Shown here: one piece after another, positions 46,837 to 56,384 of the stretch
Layout: every line of letters starts with the position of its first letter
Position numbering within the stretch: the stretch's first letter is position 1
From: Solitalea lacus
GTDB taxonomy: Bacteria; Bacteroidota; Bacteroidia; Sphingobacteriales; Sphingobacteriaceae
Direction: 5' to 3'
Assembly: GCF_022014595.1 (NCBI RefSeq)
Contig: NZ_CP091740.1
Span: 4,080,200-4,144,199 of the forward strand
DNA: 64,000 nt
Position numbers and translations under genes: made by a program
Notes under the pieces: model-generated
Told to the model about the DNA's origin: nothing
Database searches by the model: none
Seen by the model: only the letters and a program-made list of their open reading frames with translations

Positions 46837-47454
46837 TTGGCATTGAAAAAATCATTAAAAGCATTTCTGATTATAGCTCTTGTAGTTATAGCTGATCAGG
46901 TACTGAAAACTTGGATCAAAAACAATATGTTTATTGGCCAGGAGTTCAATATTATTGGTAATTGGTTCATTATACATTTTACTGAAAATAACGGAATGGC
47001 TTTCGGGATGGAATTTGCCGGAGAATATGGCAAGCTCTTCCTTACCTTATTCCGTATTGCAGCCGTTGCCGGCATAGGCTACGGAATTCATTACGTAATA
47101 AAATACCGCTATCCTTTTGGATTAGTTATTGCTGCAAGCTTGATTTTTGCAGGTGCATTAGGAAATATAATCGACAGTGTTTTATATGGCGTGATTTACA
47201 ATTATTCAACGCTGTTTCATGGACGTGTGGTTGATATGTTTTACTTCCCGATCCTTCAGGGCCATTTCCCGCAATGGTTCCCTATTTGGGGTGGAGATGA
47301 GTTTGTGTTCTTCCGTCCGGTGTTTAACATTGCAGACGCAGCTATTTCAACTGGAGTTGCCATGGTATTGGTATTCCAAAAGAAATACTTCAGGGTAATG
47401 GAAAAACCGCCTATTGAAGAAGACGACACTCAATCAGAAGTGGTAGAGGCTTAA
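46837..47454 (+). CDS. lspA: Lipoprotein signal peptidase (signal peptidase II)
   Basis: A 205-residue inner-membrane aspartyl protease that removes lipoprotein signals after lipidation. Four hydrophobic segments are visible, and the two catalytic Asp lie in NIIDSVLYG and FNIADAAISTG. The FTENNGMAFGM motif near residue 47 is conserved. A 40-residue loop between the Asp motifs (NYSTLFHGRVVDMFYF...) is longer than in E. coli, as usual for Bacteroidota. A TTG start is used. Confidence 0.95.
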   Translation: MALKKSLKAFLIIALVVIADQVLKTWIKNNMFIGQEFNIIGNWFIIHFTENNGMAFGMEFAGEYGKLFLTLFRIAAVAGIGYGIHYVIKYRYPFGLVIAASLIFAGALGNIIDSVLYGVIYNYSTLFHGRVVDMFYFPILQGHFPQWFPIWGGDEFVFFRPVFNIADAAISTGVAMVLVFQKKYFRVMEKPPIEEDDTQSEVVEA

Positions 47455-47480
47455 GATTTAAAATAAGAGAATAACATAAA

Positions 47481-47515
47481 GAAAACGGAAAGCATGTAAA
47501 ATGCTTTCCGTTTTC
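47481..47515. terminator. Strong terminator after lspA
   Basis: A perfect 15-bp stem (GAAAACGGAAAGCAT with ATGCTTTCCGTTTTC) and a 5-base loop, followed by TTTTA. Confidence 0.9.
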
Positions 47516-47636
47516 TTTTACCCCCCTACTTTCTGCCTTAAAAATTATTTTCAGCTTAGCTATTTTTTCCTCAAATTCGAACCACATTAACTACTACTAT
47601 CATTTATTAATCAATCGGAATTTCTTACACATCAAA

Positions 47637-48830
47637 ATGAACAACGAAAACTTTAACAACGAAACATCTCAATCTAACTTTGAAGAACACTCGTCAAGCA
47701 CTGAAATTCCTGGCAAGAAAAAATGGCTATTACCAACCGTATTTGCTGTGTTAGGTATTTGTAGTACCATACTCTTTTTTAAAGCCGGAGAACTAAAAAA
47801 ACTTTGGTCAAACTCATCTGCTGACAGCCTAAAATGTGGCATGACACAAACCGCTATTTATGAAAAATACAAAAACAGTGTTGTTTTAGTTGCCAACAGC
47901 TATGTATATGAAGTAAAAGTGAAAGGATCGGCCCCTGTTCAATTTACTGTTACCGAATCAGGCGAATTAACTCCTTATGATGAGCATCAAAACAACCCTA
48001 TAACGATCACCGGCACGGGTTTCTTTGTTAGTAAGGATGGAAAACTAATTACAAATCGACATGTTGCATCTCCTTGGACTGTAAACTCAGCTGATGATAT
48101 AACTTCCATTAAAGAGGTTGTGAGTTATAAGATACCGGATGACATTGAAGCATCACAAATTGCCGACTATATTAAGCAACATTGGAGTGAAGAAATTAAA
48201 GAAATTGATGAAGAATGGGCAGAGGTTAAACTTCACACCGACACTGCAGTTGCTGCTGTTGATTCTGCCGCTGGCGACATTAGCATTAATATGCCTGAGC
48301 AGAAGTCAAAAAATCCGGTTGATATAGCAGAAATAGAAGTCACTGGCAAAATTGTTCGTTTAGGTATTGCTTTACACAATAACAAGGTGAAACAAATTGA
48401 GGATTTCATCCCCTGCGAGTTCATCAGTCAATCAGACGATCCTAATGTTGATGTCGCAGTAATCCAAACAATTAGTCATAACTTACCTTCCAAGGTTAAA
48501 AATGTTGTTGACTTATCATTAGCAGCAAATGATGATTCAGCAATTAAACCCGGCACTAAGGCTATTATGATTGGTTACCCTATGGGAATGCAACTTGCAG
48601 GAACACAGAAAGGGATTAAAGTGCAGGTTTATGAAGGTGAGGTCAATAAGGAATCCGACGGATTTGCCGTTCAATATAATATCACCTCAACGCATGGAGC
48701 AAGTGGATCTCCTGTGTTTAATGATTGTGGAAGGCTGATTGCTGTAAATTTTGCCGGTTATGACCAAACCCAAGGTTTCAACTTTGGTGTTGTGGCTAAA
48801 TATGCTCTATCACTGTATGAAAATGAATAA
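47637..48830 (+). CDS. Membrane-anchored trypsin-like serine protease
   Basis: A 397-residue protein with a short cytoplasmic tail, one membrane helix (about residues 31-48) and a trypsin-like protease domain outside. The triad is H142 (TNRHVA), D272 (NVDVAVI) and S356 (THGASGSPV). An unusual stretch of about 90 residues lies between His and Asp (SADDITSIKEVVSYKIPDDIEA... with an acidic segment), longer than in DegP-type proteases. No PDZ domain follows. Role probably envelope protein quality control, uncertain. Confidence 0.85.
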   Translation: MNNENFNNETSQSNFEEHSSSTEIPGKKKWLLPTVFAVLGICSTILFFKAGELKKLWSNSSADSLKCGMTQTAIYEKYKNSVVLVANSYVYEVKVKGSAPVQFTVTESGELTPYDEHQNNPITITGTGFFVSKDGKLITNRHVASPWTVNSADDITSIKEVVSYKIPDDIEASQIADYIKQHWSEEIKEIDEEWAEVKLHTDTAVAAVDSAAGDISINMPEQKSKNPVDIAEIEVTGKIVRLGIALHNNKVKQIEDFIPCEFISQSDDPNVDVAVIQTISHNLPSKVKNVVDLSLAANDDSAIKPGTKAIMIGYPMGMQLAGTQKGIKVQVYEGEVNKESDGFAVQYNITSTHGASGSPVFNDCGRLIAVNFAGYDQTQGFNFGVVAKYALSLYENE

Positions 48831-49000
48831 GGGTAGATTAAACTCTCATTAAAATCGGAGATATAAAGCTTCCTTCATGTAGCAAATTGCGCATTTTTTG
48901 CGTAGGGTATAAACAGAGATGCTGTCATGATTGAACATTTTTAAAATTTCCGTATGGAATCATTGAACCTTTTGCATCTAAATTTTAAACAATAAAGATT

Positions 49001-49720
49001 ATGAAAAGATTAATTGCAAGTATTGCTCTTATTGCTGCCGGATTTAGTGCCATGGCTCAAACTGCTGTTTTAAATCCTGTAAAGAAAATTGAAGTTACCG
49101 GAAATGCAGAGATGGAAATCGTTCCTGATATTATCTACTTAAATATCTCTCTTAAGGAATATTATAAAGACAATAACAATAAAACCAAAGTTGCTATTGA
49201 AACGGTAGAGAAACAGTTGCAGCAAGCAGTAATCAACGCAGGAATCCCAAAAGAGAACTTCATGCTTGATAATGTTTACGGCTATAACTATGATTGGAAC
49301 ATGCGAGATAAAAAACGTGACCCTAATTTCCTGGCCCGTAAACAATATCGCTTAAAATTAACCAAATTGGACAAGGTAAATGATATCCTATCTGCTGTTG
49401 ACCCAAAAGGAATTGAGTCTGTAAACGTTGCCGAGTACACTCACAGCAAAATGGACGATTTCAAGAAAGAGTTGAAGATTAAAGCAATGAAAGATGCAAA
49501 AGAAAAGGCTGGATACCTTGTTGGTGCAATTGGTGAACAATTAGGCGGGGTATTGGAAATTTATGATAATGAATCGCAACCTTCTTATTATCCACGTCCT
49601 ATGATGGCCATGTATAAATCGGCTGATGCCATGGGAGCCGAATCAGGTTCAATGCCTGAAATTGATTTTAAATCGATTAAATTGAAATCAGATGTACGCC
49701 TGATATTTAATATCAAGTAG
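49001..49720 (+). CDS. SIMPL (DUF541) domain protein, exported
   Basis: A 239-residue periplasmic or surface protein with signal peptide MKRLIASIALIAAGFSAMAQ. The mature part starts KKIEVTGNAEMEIVPDIIYLNISLKEYYKD and has MKDAKEKAGYL near residue 165, the SIMPL/DUF541 pattern. The function of this family is poorly defined; BP26/OMP28 of Brucella is a homologue type. Confidence 0.85.
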   Translation: MKRLIASIALIAAGFSAMAQTAVLNPVKKIEVTGNAEMEIVPDIIYLNISLKEYYKDNNNKTKVAIETVEKQLQQAVINAGIPKENFMLDNVYGYNYDWNMRDKKRDPNFLARKQYRLKLTKLDKVNDILSAVDPKGIESVNVAEYTHSKMDDFKKELKIKAMKDAKEKAGYLVGAIGEQLGGVLEIYDNESQPSYYPRPMMAMYKSADAMGAESGSMPEIDFKSIKLKSDVRLIFNIK

Positions 49721-49754
49721 AAAATAAACCTTAAAACAAAAGGGTTAGTTAGAA

Positions 49755-49792
49755 TGCCTCCAAAAAGTTAGACACTTATTGGGGGCATTTTT
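49755..49792 (+). terminator. Terminator-like hairpin that is also an IS-end-like repeat
   Basis: TGCCTCCAA (49755-49763) pairs with TTGGGGGCA (49779-49787), with one T-G pair, followed by TTTTT. The loop GTTAGACACTTA and flanks match the sequence near 8614-8633. Confidence 0.6.
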
Positions 49793-49858
49793 ATGAACAA
49801 GCAAACAAAGTATTCACTGAGTTTAAATTTAAAAGGCATCTTTTTTGTGTATTCCTGA
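49757..49858 (+). mobile_element. Probable IS3-like end with orfA 5' remnant
   Basis: The IS-end-like string is followed at 49793 by ATG and the 21-residue frame MNKQTKYSLSLNLKGIFFVYS, then a stop. That N-terminus resembles IS3-family OrfA proteins (recalled, not searched), truncated by a frameshift or deletion. Suggestive, not proven. Confidence 0.4.
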
Positions 49859-49901
49859 TTGGTTATTAACCTCTTCTCGTCCTGGTTTTTTATATTCGTA
49901 T

Positions 49902-50954
49902 ATGGTTAACAATGAAACTTTAAAATCAAACGTACCATCAAAAAAGAAACTATATTACCCTATTCAACTTAAATTAAGGGAGTATTTGGTGAAATATGGA
50001 AGAGAGATTAAACTTCCTATTCAGTATACCGATATGCTGCGTTTTAACCTTGAGGTACCACTAATCGATAAGAATGGCAAGGATACGCTTTGGAAAACGG
50101 TTTATTACGACGAAAGCAATATGCGTGAGCTTTTTCCAGCTCTTACCTACATTTATGCTTTACTTACCACCGATGGTGATATAGCACTAATGGACAACCT
50201 TTCCGTTGCACGCATTGATTTTTGTGCTTTTGGGAATTCAAAACCTTTCCGGGTGCGCATTATCAATCGCTTAAATGATAATTACGACCACTTCTATGTA
50301 AAAGTTGCAGATTCATCTCGGGTTTATGGTCTTGAACTGGAACATATTTTATCCCCTAATAGGATTACTTACCTTACAGATAAGGATACTTTAATTGAAG
50401 AACATATAATTGGCCTGCCTGGCGATGTGTTTATTGAACATCATCTTGATGACATCCCATTCAACCAAATTCGCATCAGTAAGGAATTTGTAAAATTTAA
50501 CGAGCGTTGTTTTGTGCGTCTTTTAGGCGATATGCGGGCATATAATTTTGTGATGGACATAACCCCTGACATAGAGGGATTACAGTACCGTATCCGCGCT
50601 ATTGACTTCGATCAGCAATCATATGAAGGGCGTAAGAGCTTTTATTTACCTCATTACTTTAAAGAGAATAATAAACTGGTTTTTATGGGAATGAAACACA
50701 TGAATCATAAAACCATGAGCCAATATCAGGAAGAAGAACGAACCTTAATGTCGAACCGTATTAAGTCGTCTTCCAGAAGAGTGAACGAATTGTTTTCTGT
50801 ATTGGAAACAGATGAAATATCTACTCCGCAAAAAACCGAAATGCTTAAAAAAGAACTTGCTGATCATCATAAGCGGGATACTTTTTTATCCTGCCAAAAC
50901 ATGGGGCAGGTGGTAATCGAGCATATCACATGTTGCTTGGCAAAAAAGCTCTAA
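49902..50954 (+). CDS. Conserved hypothetical protein, function unknown
   Basis: About 350 residues with no signal peptide or membrane segment. I do not recognise a family. The start is set at the ATG at 49902; an earlier ATG at 49845 adds 19 residues (MCIPDWLLTSSRPGFLYSY) that look non-coding and adjoin the IS remnant. Features: basic N-terminus; DNLSVARIDFCAFGNSKPFRVRI near 145; RVYGLELEHILSP near 185; and YNFVMDITPDIEGLQYRIRAIDFDQQSYEG near 255, which superficially recalls the AIDFD segment of kinase-like folds. It is followed by uvrC after 45 bases. Confidence 0.6.
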   Translation: MVNNETLKSNVPSKKKLYYPIQLKLREYLVKYGREIKLPIQYTDMLRFNLEVPLIDKNGKDTLWKTVYYDESNMRELFPALTYIYALLTTDGDIALMDNLSVARIDFCAFGNSKPFRVRIINRLNDNYDHFYVKVADSSRVYGLELEHILSPNRITYLTDKDTLIEEHIIGLPGDVFIEHHLDDIPFNQIRISKEFVKFNERCFVRLLGDMRAYNFVMDITPDIEGLQYRIRAIDFDQQSYEGRKSFYLPHYFKENNKLVFMGMKHMNHKTMSQYQEEERTLMSNRIKSSSRRVNELFSVLETDEISTPQKTEMLKKELADHHKRDTFLSCQNMGQVVIEHITCCLAKKL

Positions 50955-50999
50955 GCTTTAATTTGCATACTGATCGCGAGCTCTTTAACTTCGTTTCAT

Positions 51000-52805
51000 A
51001 TGCAAGATGAGTTTGATTACAAGAAGTATTTAGCCAAAATACCTCACAAACCTGGTATTTATCAATACTTTGATTCGGCCAGTAAGCTGATTTATGTTGG
51101 CAAGGCTAAGGATCTACGCAACCGTGTGGCCTCTTATTTTATAACCGACAAACAGGTTAACGCCAAAACCCGTGTTTTGGTAAGTAAAATAAGGGATATT
51201 AAATTCACGATCGTTGATAGTGAGATTGAGGCCCTATTACTTGAAAACAATCTCATAAAGGAACATCAGCCTCGTTACAACGTTATGTTGAAGGATGATA
51301 AGACTTATCCTTCAATTATTATTAAAAACGAGCCCTTCCCACGGGTTTATGGTACACGCAAAATCATCAGAGACGGATCTAAGTATTATGGCCCTTATGC
51401 ATCGGTAGCCATGATGCGGACCATGCTTGAGATGATTAAAAGCCTTTATCCGTTGCGCAATTGCAACTTAGCCTTAACAGAAGCTAACATAAAAGCCGGA
51501 AAATTCAGAGTTTGTCTTGAATACCAAATAGGTAACTGCAAAGGCCCCTGTGAAAACCTCCAAAGTTTTAATGACTATGATGCTAACATAGCCGATATAA
51601 AAGATATTCTTAAAGGAAATACGACGGGTGTTTTAAAACACCTGAATGATCAGATTAATGAAGCAGCTGCTAACCTAGACTTTGAACAAGCGCACCACTT
51701 AAAAGAAAAACTGGACATTTTGGAAACCTACCAAAGTAAATCAACAGTGGTAAGCGCTGTATTGAATGACATTGATGTTGTTTCCATAGCCTCTGAGGGC
51801 AAATACGCATTTGTAAATTACCTTAAAGTTTTAAATGGAAGTATTGTTCAAACTCAAACCATTGAACTGAAGAAGAAACTTGATGAAAGTGACCGCGAGC
51901 TAATTGAATTGGCAATTGCCGAGTTTAGGAATCGCTTTGAAAGCACATCCAAAGAAATTGTTATTCCCTTTGAATTAGAAATAAATGATCCTAAAATAAA
52001 ATTTACTGTTCCTAAAGCCGGGGATAAAAAGAAACTACTCGAACTTTCCGAAAAAAATGTTCTGTTCTTTAAAAAGGCGAAATTGGAGCAATATGAGAAA
52101 CTAAACCCTGAATTAAGGACAGAAAGAGTGCTTACTCAGCTAATGAATGATTTGCATCTTTCAACACTACCTCGGCAAATCGAATGTTTTGATAACTCTA
52201 ACTTTCAAGGCAAGTATCCCGTTTCGGCCATGGTGGTATTTAAAGATGCCAAACCATCCAAGAAAGATTACCGTCACTTTAATGTTCGAACTGTTGAGGG
52301 GCCCAATGACTTTGCTACCATGAAGGAGGTTATTGATAGAAGATATAGCAGGGTAATTAATGAGCAGCAAAATTTACCTGACCTTATAATTGTTGATGGA
52401 GGGAAAGGCCAGCTTTCTTCAGCCGTTGAGGTTTTAAAAAAACTAAAGATTTATCATAAAGTCCCAATCATCGGCATAGCTAAACGACTGGAAGAAATCT
52501 ATTTTCCAAATGACCCTCTTCCCTTATATATTGATAAGAAATCGGAAAGCTTAAAGTTAATTCAACAATTGCGGGATGAAGCTCACCGATTCGGCATTAC
52601 ACATCATAGGAAAAGAAGAGATAAAGGCACTTTGGCTACAGAATTGGAGCAAATTGAAGGCATAGGCAGCAAAACAGCAGAGAATCTGCTGAAGCACTTT
52701 AGATCAGTTAAAAAAATCCGAGAAGCAAAAAAGGATGAGTTATTGGAAGTGGTAACCCTTAAACAGGCACTAGCAATTTTAACTTATTTTGGCACTGAAG
52801 AATAA
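51000..52805 (+). CDS. uvrC: Excinuclease ABC subunit C
   Basis: A 601-residue nuclease of nucleotide excision repair. The N-terminal GIY-YIG domain (KPGIYQYFDSASKLIYVGKAKDLRNRV) makes the 3' cut, the UVR helix (EAAANLDFEQAHHLKEKLDIL) binds UvrB, and the RNase H-like domain (IECFDNSNFQG, LIIVDGGKGQLSSA) makes the 5' cut. The C-terminal helix-hairpin-helix is IEGIGSKTAENLLKHF. All parts are present, with normal length. Confidence 0.97.
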   Translation: MQDEFDYKKYLAKIPHKPGIYQYFDSASKLIYVGKAKDLRNRVASYFITDKQVNAKTRVLVSKIRDIKFTIVDSEIEALLLENNLIKEHQPRYNVMLKDDKTYPSIIIKNEPFPRVYGTRKIIRDGSKYYGPYASVAMMRTMLEMIKSLYPLRNCNLALTEANIKAGKFRVCLEYQIGNCKGPCENLQSFNDYDANIADIKDILKGNTTGVLKHLNDQINEAAANLDFEQAHHLKEKLDILETYQSKSTVVSAVLNDIDVVSIASEGKYAFVNYLKVLNGSIVQTQTIELKKKLDESDRELIELAIAEFRNRFESTSKEIVIPFELEINDPKIKFTVPKAGDKKKLLELSEKNVLFFKKAKLEQYEKLNPELRTERVLTQLMNDLHLSTLPRQIECFDNSNFQGKYPVSAMVVFKDAKPSKKDYRHFNVRTVEGPNDFATMKEVIDRRYSRVINEQQNLPDLIIVDGGKGQLSSAVEVLKKLKIYHKVPIIGIAKRLEEIYFPNDPLPLYIDKKSESLKLIQQLRDEAHRFGITHHRKRRDKGTLATELEQIEGIGSKTAENLLKHFRSVKKIREAKKDELLEVVTLKQALAILTYFGTEE

Positions 52806-52850
52806 TAACCAGCACCGACCATCTGAATATTAATCAAGAAATGTAAAAGT

Positions 52851-52882
52851 AAAAATGGGCATCATAACTGATGCCCATTTTT
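52851..52882. terminator. Bidirectional terminator between uvrC and gldN
   Basis: AAAAATGGGCATCA (52851-52864) pairs with TGATGCCCATTTTT (52869-52882), 14 bp, loop TAAC; A and T runs on both sides. Confidence 0.9.
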
Positions 52883-52901
52883 ACTAATACTCTTAAAATT
52901 T

Positions 52902-53942
52902 TTAATATTCCCACAGATCTTGTTCGTAATCCATGAGCTTTTTCTTGATACGTTCAGCTTCATATAAACGGTCTATTCCGTTAGCATAGTCCTGAATACG
53001 TAAATCATCTGAGTTAGATTCTTTAATAATATAGCTTGTAAACAAACGCTTAATGAAGTAGTCATCAAAGCTTAAGTTAGAAGCGTCATTAAAACGGTTA
53101 AATACTTCAGCATTGGCTAACACCTGACGAGCTTCAGGATAATAAACCCAGAAGATAGGAGTAACACCAATAGTATCACCAGAGGTTTTACTGATATTTA
53201 GTTTACAAGGTGCAATTGCAATAATGCGTGGTTCGAAAATAGAACGCTGCTTGTCGAAAATCCAGTCTTCTTTGATACGGTATTTAACAATTTGATCAGG
53301 GTTAAAGTTTTCACGTACTACCGTATCACGCATAATACTCGGATCGTTGATATCTGGAATTTGAATCGTATCAACACGACCTCCAGCCATCTTCGCAACT
53401 TGCTCAACAGACATCATATCACGGAACGTACTGTCACTTCCATCTTCAGGATTGCTATACGCAGTTAATTCTCCCGCATTAATCGCTTTCATCAAGACAT
53501 TGATTAAACGAGAATTAGGGTGATTTAACGGTCTGTTCATTTTCTCGTGAATGTCGATCTCTCTCCAAATACGCTTTGCAAACATAACGTCAGCCTGACG
53601 AATATAAGGATAAGGAATAACCTTCACATTCACATTATTTTCCTTCTTGTAAACACCATCTATCACGTCGCCAAATAATGAACCTGTAGCAGACGGACGC
53701 TTTTTAGTTGTGTCAACTGGTTTAGGAGCTGGTGCTGGAGGCACAGCAGCCATAGTTGTTGTTGCTGGAGCAGCCGTTTTTGTTTTCGCTTTGGCAACAG
53801 TTTTTTTTGTGCCTTTTTTTGCGGCCACAGATTTGCTACTTGTTGCTTTTGGTTTCGTTCCGGTAGATTTTTTCTTGGCCTGGCCAAGAGCTACAGAACA
53901 GCAAACAAGCATTGCTAAGGCGACTAAATAAAATCTCTTCAT
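52902..53942 (-). CDS. gldN: Type IX secretion / gliding protein GldN (PorN)
   Basis: A 346-residue exported protein that forms the periplasmic ring with GldK. Signal peptide to about residue 21 (ALGQ). The conserved part starts GSLFGDVIDGVYKKEN near 90 and includes VMFAKRIWREIDIHEKMNRPLNHP and ends KKLMDYEQDLWEY. Between them lies a low-complexity segment (residues about 22-85) rich in Lys, Ala, Thr and Pro, reminiscent of histone-H1-like tails, longer than I recall for typical GldN. It is the last gene of gldK-L-M-N. Confidence 0.93.
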   Translation of the reverse strand: MKRFYLVALAMLVCCSVALGQAKKKSTGTKPKATSSKSVAAKKGTKKTVAKAKTKTAAPATTTMAAVPPAPAPKPVDTTKKRPSATGSLFGDVIDGVYKKENNVNVKVIPYPYIRQADVMFAKRIWREIDIHEKMNRPLNHPNSRLINVLMKAINAGELTAYSNPEDGSDSTFRDMMSVEQVAKMAGGRVDTIQIPDINDPSIMRDTVVRENFNPDQIVKYRIKEDWIFDKQRSIFEPRIIAIAPCKLNISKTSGDTIGVTPIFWVYYPEARQVLANAEVFNRFNDASNLSFDDYFIKRLFTSYIIKESNSDDLRIQDYANGIDRLYEAERIKKKLMDYEQDLWEY

Positions 53943-53950
53943 CAGTAAAA

Positions 53951-55480
53951 TTATTGAACAGTGAGCGATACCCCAGTTGATAACCTGCGTGAGTTACCTT
54001 TAGGATCGCGAACGGTAATATCTTCAATTGTGATCTTATCACCAGTAGTTACACTTGACAAGGCTTGACGTAAACGGGCACTTAATGCAGGTCCGTTAAC
54101 TGACTCATAGATTGGGTCGGTACGTTTTTTAACAACATACATTGTATAACCTGTTACGTTAAACTTCATGTCAAAATCAAAGTTTTCAAGAACTGCAAAT
54201 ACACCAGGCTGAGCTTTAACAGCTGCAGAACTTACACGACCAGAAGAAAGACCGGCAAATTTAGGTGTAGGTGGAGGTACTTGTTTAACACGATAAACCT
54301 GAGATCCCATGTTGGTCATTTTACCATTAATCTCAGCACTTACGTTTACGGTAACTTGTCCAGGGGTAGTAACCTCGGCAATATATTTACCATTACTACC
54401 TCTTAAAGAACCAGCCCCGCTTAAACTTGCACGTACTTTGCTATTTGGAACACCAGCTGCAGAAATAGAAACAGGGTTTTCAACACCAATGTAAAGTACG
54501 TTCATTTTATCAGCACTTACGTTAGCAGAAGGAGCCGCAACTTCGTACTTAGCAGTTTTAGAATAGGTTTCAACTGTTCCGTCACCTTTCTTAACTGAAA
54601 TTTTAGCTTCGAAACTTCTTTCTCCAACACCTGATGCAGTAACAGTATATTTAGCTTTACCGTTTGCATCAATAGGCAATTTAGAGCCGCCTACATAAAC
54701 ATCAGGAGCCATGGTTGAGCTAGAAGCCGTTAAAAATACTTCAGCAGAATATTGCTGACCTGCTAAAACGTAGCTTGAAGGTGCTACAATTACAGCATCA
54801 AGTTTGTCAAATTTGAAGTCTTCAGCATAAATCTTGCTTTGAAGATATTTCAAAATTTCAACTTCCGAGTTTTTAACATCACCTTCTAATTTTGATAAAA
54901 TGGTAACAGAAGCAGTAACAGGCACTTCCTGAAACTGTGCATTTTCCCATTTTTTATCTTTGCGATCCTCTGCTTTTAAGTTAATCGATACTCTGTCTTT
55001 ATCAGCAGGATCAATTAAGCTTAATAATTTCTCGCGAGTTTCATTAATTTTTGCTTTTAACTCAGGACCTTTTGCTTCTGAAGGTTTTTCCTCATTCAAC
55101 ATGATTCTGGTTGAAATATCAAGGTCATCGTTTTTAGCAATGTCACCGGTCTCTTGGTTAATACCATCGGCTTCTTTAACAATCTGGTCTTTGATGCCTT
55201 TAATATAAGAGCCTAACTCATTACTAACTTTAACGGCTTCTTGAGCTTTAGTGAACCAAGGTCCAGTCTTTCCAGGGTCAGTTTTCATACTGTTCTGGAA
55301 AGCTTCCATGGTTTTATTTACAGTTTGATCTAGGTTTGTGGTTGATTCATCCAAACCATCTCTTACAGTTTTGAATGCGTTCAACACTTCCGCACTTACG
55401 TTCAACGCCAACATCGCAGTGAGTACCAGATACATCAGGTTGATCATCTGCTGACGTGCCGTTTGTTTACCACCGGCCAT
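53951..55480 (-). CDS. gldM: Type IX secretion / gliding motor protein GldM (PorM)
   Basis: A 509-residue inner-membrane protein with one N-terminal helix (about 15-35, MINLMYLVLTAMLALNVSAEV) and four periplasmic domains. With GldL it forms the rotary motor that draws on the proton gradient. The start MAGGKQTARQQMINLMYLVLTAMLALNVSAEVLNAF is diagnostic. The C-terminus ends SRRLSTGVSLTVQ. Eight bases separate it from gldN. Confidence 0.95.
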   Translation of the reverse strand: MAGGKQTARQQMINLMYLVLTAMLALNVSAEVLNAFKTVRDGLDESTTNLDQTVNKTMEAFQNSMKTDPGKTGPWFTKAQEAVKVSNELGSYIKGIKDQIVKEADGINQETGDIAKNDDLDISTRIMLNEEKPSEAKGPELKAKINETREKLLSLIDPADKDRVSINLKAEDRKDKKWENAQFQEVPVTASVTILSKLEGDVKNSEVEILKYLQSKIYAEDFKFDKLDAVIVAPSSYVLAGQQYSAEVFLTASSSTMAPDVYVGGSKLPIDANGKAKYTVTASGVGERSFEAKISVKKGDGTVETYSKTAKYEVAAPSANVSADKMNVLYIGVENPVSISAAGVPNSKVRASLSGAGSLRGSNGKYIAEVTTPGQVTVNVSAEINGKMTNMGSQVYRVKQVPPPTPKFAGLSSGRVSSAAVKAQPGVFAVLENFDFDMKFNVTGYTMYVVKKRTDPIYESVNGPALSARLRQALSSVTTGDKITIEDITVRDPKGNSRRLSTGVSLTVQ

Positions 55481-55544
55481 AGTCTAATCTTAAGGTTTTG
55501 ATTTAATTAATAAAAACAGTTAATCAAATAAAAGTACAAGAAGC

Positions 55545-56339
55545 TTACGCTCTTTGAACATTCATTGCCGATAGCATATTACCGTACACTGAGTTAAGTG
55601 AAGTAAGGTTTTTAGCCAATTTAGCAACTTCTTCTTTGTATACCTTAGAGTAGTTAAGGGTCTCGTTGAAACCTTGCATAGTTTCGTTGATATTAGCATA
55701 GTATTTACCCATAGATTTCAGGTGGTTGTTAGACTCCTGTAATTCCATTTCGTAAACCGCGTTTAATGCTGCTAAGTTCTTAACCATTAAGTTGATTTGC
55801 TCGTTGTAAGCTTTAGTATCAACATTGGTGCCCGCCATTTCAACTAATGACTGAGAAGCTCTTTGGTAAGAAACTACTAATTGATTTACTGAATCAGTAC
55901 CGCGCTTCAAGCTGTCAGATAATGCAGTAGTGTCAATTGACACATTAGCAATATTTGAAATCGCATTTACTTTATCACCAAATGTTCTTAAACCCACTCC
56001 TAAATTATTTACCATTTCAGGAGTAATGTTTGCCTCGCCTAACATTCTGTCTAATGCATTTGTAGTACCGCCACCTATTGAGCCGCGTGACATGCTTGCT
56101 CCGGCAGGAACAGGCTCGTTCTCTGGCAATAACTCAGGGTAAACTCTTGACCAGTCTGGTTCATCAGTCTGTTTTTGAAAAGCCATGGCGATGAAAATGA
56201 TTGCCTCACAACCCATACCTACCATCAGCATTTCCCTGGCACCATCCCAGTGAAGAATTTTAAATAAGGCACCTAAAATTACTGGTGCAGCGAACAAAGA
56301 CGCGAAGAAGTTTAAGTTAAACTTGATTTTACCGTTCAT
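55545..56339 (-). CDS. gldL: Type IX secretion / gliding motor protein GldL (PorL)
   Basis: A 264-residue protein with two membrane helices near the N-terminus (about 9-26 and 36-54) and a cytoplasmic coiled-coil tail. The membrane residues ILHWDGAREMLMVGMGCEAIIFIAMAF include K27, H30 and the conserved Glu (about E45) thought to carry protons through the GldLM motor. The long tail (SDSLKRGTDSVNQLVVSYQRASQSLVEM) is normal for the family. Confidence 0.95.
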   Translation of the reverse strand: MNGKIKFNLNFFASLFAAPVILGALFKILHWDGAREMLMVGMGCEAIIFIAMAFQKQTDEPDWSRVYPELLPENEPVPAGASMSRGSIGGGTTNALDRMLGEANITPEMVNNLGVGLRTFGDKVNAISNIANVSIDTTALSDSLKRGTDSVNQLVVSYQRASQSLVEMAGTNVDTKAYNEQINLMVKNLAALNAVYEMELQESNNHLKSMGKYYANINETMQGFNETLNYSKVYKEEVAKLAKNLTSLNSVYGNMLSAMNVQRA

Positions 56340-56384
56340 AATAATTCGATCAGTTTAGTTGTAATTGTTAATGTTTATCTCTGG

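Noticed and set aside
49845-49901. Upstream ATG extending the unknown gene by 19 residues
   Set aside because: The extension is not protein-like and abuts the IS-end remnant; the ATG at 49902 gives a normal basic N-terminus.
53663-53887. Overlapping frames in gldN rich in Arg, Leu and Gln
   Set aside because: They are shifted readings of the Lys/Ala-rich linker and show no independent codon or motif evidence.
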